Assembly: GCA_041688215.1 (NCBI GenBank)
Contig: JBDNIO010000211.1
Location: 1 to 7,261 of the forward strand
Origin: JBDNIO01 sp041688215
GTDB taxonomy: Bacteria; Pseudomonadota; Gammaproteobacteria; Nevskiales; Salinisphaeraceae
Length of the DNA stretch: 7,261 nt
Direction of reading: 5' to 3'
In this document: in pieces, positions 1-6,130 of the stretch
How positions within the stretch are numbered: position 1 is the stretch's first letter
How the letters are laid out: every line of letters begins with the position of its first letter
Notes under the pieces: model-generated
The model's input: only the letters and a program-made list of their open reading frames with translations
Databases searched by the model: none
What the model was told of the DNA's origin: nothing
Made by a program: the position numbers and the translations under genes

Positions 1-93
1 TATGCAATCAGTGATAATGAAGCCGCTAAACGTCTACAAAACGCCAGACACTCACTCTTTGAATCTATCTTCGAACGGATGAAAGCCAGCTGA
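1..93 (+). CDS. 3' end of an unidentified protein (partial)
   Basis: Frame 1 is open from the first base of the window and ends with TGA at 91-93, giving a 30-residue C-terminus. It is charged and looks amphipathic-helical, with a segment reading AAKRLQNARHSLFESIF and the ending ERMKAS. The upstream part is outside the window, so no start, ribosome site or domain can be judged. I do not recognise the family. The absence of internal stops over only 30 codons is weak evidence by itself. The support for a real gene end is the plausible helical composition and the lack of any competing gene here. It runs plus-strand, toward the desaturase-like tail that follows. Confidence 0.4.
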   Translation, partial: YAISDNEAAKRLQNARHSLFESIFERMKAS

Positions 94-144
94 CTCTTTT
101 CGCTAACCTTCAGACTCATTTTGGGATTGGAATATGCTCTGAAT

Positions 145-267
145 ATGCACGAATTCGTCGATATGCTGCGCGACGTACTCGCACCGGGTCCGCTGAACGC
201 GCGGCTTAAGCATTTGTGGAAGCCACCCGCCTGGCGCCGCGAAGGCCACGAACCGGTACGCACCTAG
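145..267 (+). pseudogene. C-terminal remnant resembling sterol desaturase / fatty acid hydroxylase family
   Basis: A short reading frame of 40 codons starts at ATG 145 and ends with TAG at 265-267. It contains FVDMLRDVLAPGPLNARLKH followed by LWKPPAWRREG. From memory, this resembles the tail that follows the last histidine box in many sterol desaturase/fatty-acid-hydroxylase membrane proteins, where a D-x-L-R-D segment is followed by a P-P-G-W-like motif. None of the transmembrane segments or the HxxHH iron-binding boxes is present. No clear ribosome site precedes the ATG, and the frame is open back to the stop at 91-93. I read it as the leftover 3' end of a deleted gene. Family assignment is tentative, and a chance small ORF is possible. 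Confidence 0.35.
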
Positions 268-333
268 CGCACCGATCCCAAAATCCAGCCCTCGCCAGAG
301 CGGGGCCCGGCAGCGCCAGCCCGCGGGTGAAAA

Positions 334-762
334 CTACGCCAGTCGCGATGCTTTCTTCATGCCCTTTTTGATTGCATTCTGTAGTGCGCTGGCAATTACG
401 CCGCCAATGAAAGGTATTTTTGAATCGAAGTCGATGGTGTAAGTGACTTGCGTGTTTTCGCCCACCGGTTCAAACACGATTTTGCCGATATGATTCTTGA
501 TCGGGCCGCCTTTACTTACCGTGTATTCAATGCGCTTGTGTGGGTCACTGACCAGCACGGTTTCCTCGAAGCCGCCAATAGGTGGGCCGACGCGGCGCAC
601 CGAGCCGACGCCGTTAGGGTCGCTTGATTCGGGACTGTCCTTGATGCGGGTCATCGGCGCACCGAGTAACTTGCCGACCCGTTCGTGGTCGGAAAACAGC
701 GCGAATACTTTTTCCGGTGGCGCGGTTACGGTGTCTTGAGCGTGGACGTGATGTTTGGGCAT
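334..762 (-). CDS. SRPBCC (START-like / polyketide-cyclase-type) family protein
   Basis: A 142-residue cytosolic protein with the single-domain length typical of SRPBCC proteins, which hold hydrophobic ligands in a deep helix-grip pocket. The N-terminus (residues 8-35) reads as the usual first strand and helix: a strand, then the family-typical APPEKVFALFSDHERVGKL. A central part with GVGSVRRVGP and EETVLVSDPHKRIEYTV gives the antiparallel strands. A strand pair (FEPVGENTQVTYTIDF) is followed by a C-terminal amphipathic helix ending KKGMKKASRLA. There is no signal peptide. The start is set by AGGAGA (768-773), five bases before the ATG. The gene is divergent from fadI across a 135-bp gap. Ligand and reaction cannot be told from sequence. 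A role in binding or modifying a lipid or aromatic intermediate is inference from the neighbours. Confidence 0.85.
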   Translation of the reverse strand: MPKHHVHAQDTVTAPPEKVFALFSDHERVGKLLGAPMTRIKDSPESSDPNGVGSVRRVGPPIGGFEETVLVSDPHKRIEYTVSKGGPIKNHIGKIVFEPVGENTQVTYTIDFDSKIPFIGGVIASALQNAIKKGMKKASRLA

Positions 763-821
763 AAGCTTCTCCTGAATGGTTGCGAGAACGCGATTTTACT
801 TGATTACTGTGCCGTTTGCGC

Positions 822-851
822 TTGACAAATGTTGCAGCGCACACTCATTAT
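822..851 (+). promoter_or_regulatory. Probable sigma-70 promoter for fadIJ
   Basis: A consensus -35 hexamer TTGACA lies at 822-827. Eighteen bases downstream is CATTAT (846-851), which matches four of six bases of the -10 consensus. Transcription would begin near 858, giving a leader of about 40 bases before the fadI ATG at 898. This argues against using the in-frame ATG at 829, which would lie inside the promoter. I see no clear FadR- or PsrA-type operator palindrome. The same 135-bp gap must also carry the promoter of the divergent SRPBCC gene, but no convincing minus-strand boxes stand out. Confidence 0.5.
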
Positions 852-897
852 CCACGGCTCGAAAAAGAACACTTTCCTTAATTATACGGAGCAAAAA

Positions 898-2214
898 ATG
901 GCGCAAAAAGGCAAGACAGAGTTAACAGGCAAGGGCGGCCGCGTTGCGATTGTAGATGCCCTGCGCACCCCCTTTGCCCGCGTCGGCACCTTTTACCGGG
1001 ACATGGACTCCGTGCAACTGGGCGCCATGGCCGTAGCGGAACTGACCGCGCGCGCCAACCTGAAGGCCGATGATATCGACCAGATTATTTACGGCCAGAC
1101 CATCATGACCCACGGCACGCAGTTCATCGGCCGCGAGGTCGCGCTGGCCTGCGGCATGCCCAACGTAGATGCCTACTCTGTAACGCGCGCCTGTGCCACC
1201 AGTTTCCAGAGCGCAGCGAATGCGGCAGAGGCCATCCTGCTGGGCCAGGCCGACGTAATCATCGCCGGCGGTGTGGATTCCACCTCCAGCGTGCAGGTGC
1301 CGCTGTCGCGTAAATTGAGTTCCACCCTGCGCGACGCCAGTTTCGCCAAATCTCTAACCGACCAGGTAAAAATTCTCTCGCGTCTGCGTCCCAAAGACTT
1401 GATCCCAGAAGCTCCGGCCATCACCGAATACTCCACCGGTAAGCTCATGGGCGAATCCGCGGAAGCCATGGCCAAAGCCTGGAACGTATCACGCGCCGAG
1501 CAGGACGACATCGCCCACGCCTCGCACAGCAACGCCGCCAAGGCCTGGGAACAAGGCTACTGGGAAGATTTCGTGATGACCGCCTTCATCCCGGACAGCA
1601 AGGGCCAGGTCAATCCGTTGCGTGACGACAACCTGGTGCGCAAGAATTCCGAGCGTGCCGGCTACGACAAACTCAAGCCCGTGTTCGACAAAAAACTCGG
1701 CACCGTCACCGCCGCCAATTCCAGCCCGCTAACCGATGGCGCCGCCGCCATGGTGTTAATGAGCGAAGAAAAAGCCAAGGCCATGGGCTACGAGCCGCTG
1801 GGCTATATCAAGGGCTATGCATTTGCTGCCAAAACCCCGGAAGAAGACTTGCTAATGGGTCCGGTGCTCGCAGCCCCGATTGCCCTGGAGCGCGCCGGCG
1901 TTAGCCTCGCGGATATGGACCTGGTGGACATGCATGAAGCCTTCGCCGTCCAGATCGCCTGCAATCTGCGCGGTCTGGCGTCGAAAGATTACATTGAAAA
2001 ATGGACTGGCCGCAGTAAAGCCGTGGGCGAAGTCGACCCCGCCAAGCTCAATGTAAACGGTGGCTCCATCGCCTACGGCCATCCCTTCGGCGCCACCGGC
2101 GCCCGCGTCATCGGCCAGACCGCGTTTGAACTCAAACGTCGTGGTGGCGGACTCGCTTTGATGACCGCCTGCGCCGCGGGTGGCATCGGCGCTGCAATGG
2201 TTATCGAGTCGTAA
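898..2214 (+). CDS. fadI: 3-ketoacyl-CoA thiolase, FadI type (acetyl-CoA C-acyltransferase)
   Basis: Catalyses the last step of beta-oxidation, CoA-dependent cleavage of 3-ketoacyl-CoA to acetyl-CoA and a shortened acyl-CoA. It is expected to act in a cytosolic complex with FadJ. The 438 residues match the usual FadI length. Both thiolase halves are complete: nucleophilic Cys99 in SVTRACATSFQS, His346 in MHEAFA, His395 in the GHPFGATGAR signature, and the acid/base Cys425 in MTACAAGG. The N-terminal VAIVDALRTPF strand is also characteristic. The frame is open upstream to an ATG at 829, but I choose ATG 898. It has GGAG (888-891) six bases upstream, and homology begins only near its residue 15, leaving the upstream extension unsupported. 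It heads a two-gene unit with fadJ, separated by 129 bases that hold a hairpin repeat. Confidence 0.95.
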   Translation: MAQKGKTELTGKGGRVAIVDALRTPFARVGTFYRDMDSVQLGAMAVAELTARANLKADDIDQIIYGQTIMTHGTQFIGREVALACGMPNVDAYSVTRACATSFQSAANAAEAILLGQADVIIAGGVDSTSSVQVPLSRKLSSTLRDASFAKSLTDQVKILSRLRPKDLIPEAPAITEYSTGKLMGESAEAMAKAWNVSRAEQDDIAHASHSNAAKAWEQGYWEDFVMTAFIPDSKGQVNPLRDDNLVRKNSERAGYDKLKPVFDKKLGTVTAANSSPLTDGAAAMVLMSEEKAKAMGYEPLGYIKGYAFAAKTPEEDLLMGPVLAAPIALERAGVSLADMDLVDMHEAFAVQIACNLRGLASKDYIEKWTGRSKAVGEVDPAKLNVNGGSIAYGHPFGATGARVIGQTAFELKRRGGGLALMTACAAGGIGAAMVIES

Positions 2215-2228
2215 TCCCAAGAATTTGA

Positions 2229-2308
2229 ACCGCAGAGGACGCAGAGGGCGCAGAGAAGTAGTTAACAATACTTCTTTTTTCCTCTGCGATCTCTGCGCCC
2301 TCTGCGGT
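2229..2308. repeat. CGCAGAGG-unit inverted repeat between fadI and fadJ
   Basis: Left arm 2229-2256 and right arm 2281-2308 are reverse complements at 24 of 28 positions. Each arm is built from three tandem units of about nine bases related to CGCAGAGGA, so there is both direct and inverted structure. A small inner stem (GAAGTA 2255-2260 with TACTTC 2269-2274) sits in the spacer, followed by a T run at 2275-2280. The transcript would form a long stable hairpin between fadI and fadJ. I recognise the CGCAGAGG unit as a motif recurring between genes in many environmental bacterial genomes; that recognition is from memory. The plus-strand ORF running through it is a repeat artefact. Confidence 0.85.
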
Positions 2309-2343
2309 AAACACTTTTTTTATTTATCCCCTCAGGTTGACCT

Positions 2344-4527
2344 ATGGCCCCCAAAAAATCCGCATTTAAACTGGAAATTCGTGACGACGATATCGGTATC
2401 GTCCACATCAACGTACCCGGCGAAGCGCATAACGTGCTCAAGGCCGAGTTCGCGGACGATTTCAGCGCGTTATTCGAACAGATACGCGGCAAAGGGCGTC
2501 TAAAAGCGATTGTCATGATCTCGGCCAAACCCGGCTCCTTTATGGCCGGTGCGGATATCAAGATGTTCGAGCAAGCAAAAAGCGCCAAGGACGTAGAGGC
2601 GCTTTCCAGACAATGCCAGACCGCTTTCGCACAAATCGAAAACCTGCCGATTCCGGTGGTCGCCGCCATAGATGGCGCCTGCCTGGGCGGTGGCCTGGAG
2701 TTGGCGCTGGCTTGTCGCGCACGTATTGCCGCGGGCTCACCGAAAACCAAGCTCGGTTTGCCTGAGTCGCAGCTTGGCCTGCTGCCTGCCGGTGGCGGTA
2801 CGCAGCGCCTGCCACGTTTAATCGGGATTGCGGACGCGCTGGACATGATGCTTACCGGCAAGCAGTTGACGCTGGCGCGCGCTAAAAAATCGGGTATTGT
2901 TGACAAAGTGGTGGCCTCCGAAGCGTTGCTCGACGCCGCCATTGCTCACGCCAGTACGCTGGCGGCAGGCAAGCAAAAGGAACCGGGCCTGTTTGCCGGC
3001 GGGCTTTCCGGACTACAGGAGAGTGCTACCGAGTTCTTGCTGGAAGATAACCCGGCAGGACGCAAGTTGCTGTTTAGCCAGGCGCGCAAGCAACTGCTGA
3101 AACAAACCAAGGGCAATTACCCGGCGCAGGAACGCATTATCGATGTGCTCGAAATCGGCGCATCGAAAGGGCTGAAAGCGGGCTACGCGGCCGAGGCCAA
3201 ATACTTCGGCGAACTGGCGATGACAGACGAGCATAAAGCCCTGCGCAGCATTTACTGGGCCACCGAAAAGCTCAAGAAAGAAACCTTTGTCGCCAAGGGC
3301 GTTGAGCCGCGCGCAGTTAATCGTGTCGGTGTGCTTGGCGCCGGATTAATGGGCGCGGGTATTGCCACAGTTACGGTTAGCAAGGCTGGGTTGGATGTCA
3401 GACTGAAAGACAAGGACAACGATGGCCTGGCCTCCGGCCTTTCGCACATCAGAAGTTTTTACGACAAGCGCGTGCAGCGCAAACAAATGACGCGTTTCGA
3501 GGCCGAACGTGATCTGCGCGAAGTGACGGGCACGGTGGATTACAAGGGTTTCAAGTCCTGTGATCTGGTGATTGAAGCGGTATTTGAAGACCTGGACCTG
3601 AAGCAGACCATGCTGAATGATATCGAGGCGCTGGGTAATGACGACATCATTTTTGCCTCCAACACGTCATCCATTCCGATATCCGATATAGCCAAAGCTG
3701 CGAAACGCCCGGAAAACGTCATCGGCCTGCACTATTTCTCGCCGGTCGAGAAAATGCCGCTGCTGGAGATTATTGTCACGGATGACACCGCGCCGGAAGT
3801 CATCGCCGCCAGCGCTAAATTCGGCAAGGCCCAGGGTAAAACCGTAATCGTGGTTAAGGACGGCCCCGGCTTTTACACCACCCGCGTGCTAGCACCGTTC
3901 CTGAACGAAGCCACGCGCATTCTTGCCGAGGGCGTGAAGATTGAAGACGTGGACAAGGCGCTGACTGACTACGGTTTTCCTGTGGGCCCGATCACCCTGC
4001 TGGACGAAGTCGGTATCGACGTCGGCACCAAGGTTGGCCCCATTCTGGAAGCGGCTTTCGGCGAGCGGATGGCGGTGCCCAAGGAATCGAAAAAGATGAT
4101 TGACGCCGGGTTTTTCGGGCGCAAGTCCGGCAATGGATTTTACGACTATAAAGCCAAAAAGAAGGCCGGTAAACGCCCGGTGAACGAAGAGGTTTACGCG
4201 CTGATGGGCGTAACTGAGCACAAGGAAATGCCCGCTACGGAAATTGCTGAACGTTGCACCTTCATGTTCATCAACGAAGCCGCGCATTGCATGGCCGATG
4301 GCATCTTGCAAGATGCCACGCAGGGTGATATCGGCGCCATTTTCGGGTTAGGATTTCCGCCGTTCACCGGTGGCCCGTTCCGGTTTATGGACAAGCTGGG
4401 CGTAGAAGCCGTGGTATCCAAACTGGGAGACTTCCAGAAGAAATATGGCGATCGCTTCGAACCCGTCCCGATGCTGAAAACCATGGCCAAGGCGCGGGCC
4501 AAGTCCCAAAAACAGTTTTATTCTTGA
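2344..4527 (+). CDS. fadJ: Fatty acid oxidation complex alpha subunit, FadJ type (enoyl-CoA hydratase / 3-hydroxyacyl-CoA dehydrogenase)
   Basis: A 727-residue multifunctional beta-oxidation enzyme, close to the usual FadJ/FadB length of about 715-730. The N-terminal crotonase domain (about 1-190) hydrates trans-2-enoyl-CoA. It has the oxyanion region MAGADIKMF, Glu119 in ACLGGGLELALACR and Glu141 in LGLPESQLGLLP, matching the two catalytic glutamates known in FadB. A linker leads to the NAD-binding Rossmann fold at about 327 (VGVLGAGLMGAGIA, GxGxxG at 332-337). The dehydrogenase catalytic pair is His463 in GLHYFSPVEKMPLLE and Glu475. The C-terminal helical domains include KDGPGFYTTR and the conserved FGLGFPPFTGGPFR. 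Start ATG 2344 has AGG seven bases upstream. The order thiolase then alpha subunit, and the sequence style, favour FadJ over FadB. Both active sites look intact. Confidence 0.95.
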   Translation: MAPKKSAFKLEIRDDDIGIVHINVPGEAHNVLKAEFADDFSALFEQIRGKGRLKAIVMISAKPGSFMAGADIKMFEQAKSAKDVEALSRQCQTAFAQIENLPIPVVAAIDGACLGGGLELALACRARIAAGSPKTKLGLPESQLGLLPAGGGTQRLPRLIGIADALDMMLTGKQLTLARAKKSGIVDKVVASEALLDAAIAHASTLAAGKQKEPGLFAGGLSGLQESATEFLLEDNPAGRKLLFSQARKQLLKQTKGNYPAQERIIDVLEIGASKGLKAGYAAEAKYFGELAMTDEHKALRSIYWATEKLKKETFVAKGVEPRAVNRVGVLGAGLMGAGIATVTVSKAGLDVRLKDKDNDGLASGLSHIRSFYDKRVQRKQMTRFEAERDLREVTGTVDYKGFKSCDLVIEAVFEDLDLKQTMLNDIEALGNDDIIFASNTSSIPISDIAKAAKRPENVIGLHYFSPVEKMPLLEIIVTDDTAPEVIAASAKFGKAQGKTVIVVKDGPGFYTTRVLAPFLNEATRILAEGVKIEDVDKALTDYGFPVGPITLLDEVGIDVGTKVGPILEAAFGERMAVPKESKKMIDAGFFGRKSGNGFYDYKAKKKAGKRPVNEEVYALMGVTEHKEMPATEIAERCTFMFINEAAHCMADGILQDATQGDIGAIFGLGFPPFTGGPFRFMDKLGVEAVVSKLGDFQKKYGDRFEPVPMLKTMAKARAKSQKQFYS

Positions 4528-4543
4528 TAGGGGTCTAGCAACG

Positions 4544-4685
4544 ACTCAGGCCACTTCGTCATTCCGGGCTCGCGTAGCCCGAGCTTCGCGAACCGAACGA
4601 AAGTGAACCCGGAATCCATTGCCTAAAATAGACTAGATTCCGGATAAATGCTGTGCATTTTCCGGAATGACGAAGTCACCTGAGT
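4544..4685. mobile_element. Miniature inverted-repeat element (CTTCGTCATTCCGG type)
   Basis: This 142-bp non-coding element fills most of the fadJ-racemase gap. Its 24-bp ends (4544-4567 and 4662-4685) are inverted repeats, identical at 22 of 24 positions, and include ACTTCGTCATTCCGG. Inside are three further dyads: CGGGCT/AGCCCG (4565-4581 region), CCGGAATC (4609-4616) with GATTCCGG (4636-4643), and a hairpin near 4639-4667 with TTCCGG/CCGGAA flanking AAATGC/GCATTT. There is no ORF of note and no obvious target duplication. Sequences with a GTCATTCCGG motif are, from memory, common as short dispersed palindromic repeats in proteobacteria. A non-autonomous transposon origin is inference. Confidence 0.75.
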
Positions 4686-5498
4686 GGATGTGAAATCACG
4701 AAAATTGTTAGAGAGTCACCGGAAATAGATTATGACCAATCCACTTCTGAAAGGCGTACGCATACTCGACCTGACCCGGCTGCTGCCGGGTCCGTTCTGT
4801 ACGCAGTATCTGGCGCAACTGGGGGCCGAAGTCATCAAGATCGAAGAGCCGGACGGCGGCGACTATGCGCGCGGCATGCTGCCCGAGCTGTTTGCGGTGG
4901 TAAACCGCGGCAAGCGTTCCATTACGCTGGATTTGCGTCTTGAAAAAGACCAGGAAAAGTTCAAACAACTGGTCGAAACCGCGGATATGGTGGTGGAGTC
5001 CTTCCGCCCGGGCGTGATGGACAAGCTGGGCTGTGGTTATGAAACGCTGAAAGCGATGAATCCCAAACTGGTTTATGCCGCACTCACGGGCTATGGCCAG
5101 GATGGCCCCTATCGCGACGCGGCTGGGCATGACCTGAATTACCTCGCCTACGCCGGTGTGCTCGACCAGATCGGGCGCGCGGGCCAGCCGCCGTCTATCT
5201 CCAACCTGCAGATCGCAGACCTGGCTGGCGGCGCGCTAACCGCAGCGGTCGGTATGCTCGCCGCGCTGCACGGCGCCCAGGCCAGTGGCGAAGGTACGTT
5301 TGTGGATTCGTCCATGCTCGATGGTTCGCTCGCCCTGCAACCGATTGCGCTGGCGGGCTTGCGTAACCACGGTGAAACCCAGCCGCGCGGCAAGGATATG
5401 CTAACCGGCGCCTTGCCCAATTATCAGGTTTATAAATGCCTGGACGGCAAATATCTGGCCGTGGGTTCACTGGAGCCAAAGTTTTTCACAAACTTGCT

Positions 5499-5504
5499 GG
5501 GGGG
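5499..5504 (+). other. Frameshift site: run of six G in the racemase gene
   Basis: Upstream codons read AAC TTG CTG GGG GGC TGG, after which the frame drifts into arginine- and proline-rich nonsense and ends at TGA 5617-5619. Reading CTG from 5505 instead restores family-like sequence (ending FRLRARDEW...ADACLAPVLTLEEA). One additional G, making seven, would join the two frames as TNLLGG-LGELVPLP. All three racemase catalytic residues lie before this point, and the small C-terminal part of the protein lies after it. Confidence 0.85.
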
Positions 5505-5942
5505 CTGGGTGAACTTGTACCGCTACCCGCAGCCCTGCGTAAATTGGGCGCGAAGAAAAAGTCGTCGAAACCCAGGACCGGCAAGGCACCCGCCAAAGCC
5601 AGCTCAAAAAGCGGTCTGACAAAACGTATACAGGCAATCGCAGAAAACCCGGCCTCTGCGCGGCGCTGGCTGGCACCGGCGCGCTGGGCCCTGGCGGGGG
5701 TATTTCGGCTACGGGCACGCGATGAATGGATGCGCCTGCTGGCAGATGCGGACGCCTGCCTGGCTCCGGTGCTGACGCTGGAAGAAGCCATGCAGAATGA
5801 GCAGGTAGTATCCCGCGGCCTGATAGAGCAAACCCGCGGTAAACCCGCATTCGCCTGCCCGGTGCGTTTCAACGGCGAAGCACGTGCGCCGTTGCCAGAA
5901 AGCCCGGAACTGGGCGCGGACAATGCTGCGTTACTGGGCTAG
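5505..5942 (+). pseudogene. Out-of-frame C-terminal part of the racemase, with a lysine-rich insert
   Basis: This is the continuation of the racemase in the second frame, about 145 codons. It is not likely to be an independent gene: the only upstream ATG in this frame, at 5436, lies inside the racemase and no ribosome site or separate homology supports it. Its second half holds the expected C-terminal family motifs: VFRLRARDEWMRLLADADAC, then APVLTLEEAMQNEQVVSRGL, and a terminal PVRFNGEARAPLPESPELG. Between the EPKF region and these motifs lies a lysine/serine/alanine-rich stretch (5550-5612; it starts AKKKSSKPRTGKAPAKASS). Family members I can recall have a shorter, non-repetitive connection here. 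The stop TAG overlaps the first two bases of the palindromic element that follows. Confidence 0.75.
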
Positions 5943-6127
5943 TGTACTGAGCCCAACAACGCTGCATTATTTCGGCACCTTTTACCGCTGTGCGCTACAC
6001 TCGGGCGGCGCCTCGCCATAGTTACGACTATGACTCGTTGCAGCGGCCGAGCATCGCGAGCTAAGCGCAGCGCACTTGCAAAAAATTCACTCGAAATAAC
6101 TTTTGCGAACTTCAGACTCAGTACACT
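5941..6127. repeat. 187-bp palindromic element between convergent genes
   Basis: The ends AGTGTACTGAG (5941-5951) and CTCAGTACACT (6117-6127) are perfect 11-bp inverted repeats. Further pairs nest inside: TTATTTCG (5967-5974) with CGAAATAA (6092-6099), GTGCGCT (5990-5996) with AGCGCAC (6069-6075), and a central hairpin CATAGT (6017-6022), loop TACG, ACTATG (6027-6032). The whole can fold into one long, imperfect cruciform or RNA hairpin. It overlaps the racemase stop codon by two bases and ends three bases before the stop of the convergent monooxygenase. It may serve as a bidirectional terminator, although no U run follows the stem, or be a miniature mobile element of the ERIC/MITE kind. It resembles ERIC only in architecture. 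Confidence 0.8.
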
Positions 6128-6130
6128 TGC

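Larger units (their letters stand above)
4732..5942 (+). pseudogene. Alpha-methylacyl-CoA racemase / CoA-transferase family III (CaiB/BaiF) with a frameshift
   Basis: Expected to interconvert (2R)- and (2S)-2-methylacyl-CoA so that branched chains can enter beta-oxidation. The first frame (4732-5619) opens with GVRILDLTRLLPGPFCTQYL and EVIKIEEPDGGD, hallmarks of the family. His133 (GHDLNYLAYAGVL), Asp163 (QIADLAGG) and Glu248 (SLEPKF) each sit seven residues after the known catalytic His126, Asp156 and Glu241 of Mycobacterium tuberculosis MCR. This points to racemase rather than transferase. After the G run at 5499-5504 the first frame degenerates and stops at 5619. Homology continues from 5505 in another frame to TAG 5940-5942. 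Restoring one G gives 403 residues, a normal length. GGA at 4721-4723 precedes the start by eight bases. It could be a true pseudogene, a sequencing error in a homopolymer, or recoding. Confidence 0.85.

Noticed and set aside
829..897. Longer fadI starting at ATG 829
   Set aside because: The added 23 residues have no family similarity, the start would overlap the likely promoter, and ATG 898 has a good GGAG at the right distance.
2229..2308. CRISPR-like array of short direct repeats
   Set aside because: Units are about nine bases with no unique spacers and form an inverted repeat, not an array.
2180..2503. Plus-strand ORF of 107 codons spanning the fadI-fadJ gap
   Set aside because: It is produced by translating the CGCAGAGG repeat (arginine-rich then cysteine/leucine-rich) and overlaps the ends of both real genes.
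2262..2942. Minus-strand ORF of 226 codons opposite the start of fadJ
   Set aside because: Low-complexity serine/alanine/proline-rich product, antisense to the conserved crotonase domain; a GC-rich shadow frame.
4662..4685. Intrinsic terminator after fadJ
   Set aside because: The stems belong to a miniature inverted-repeat element and no T run follows them.
5499..5504. Programmed ribosomal frameshift in the racemase
   Set aside because: A bare G run with no evident stimulatory hairpin or internal Shine-Dalgarno close by, in a family not known to be recoded; decay or sequencing error is simpler.
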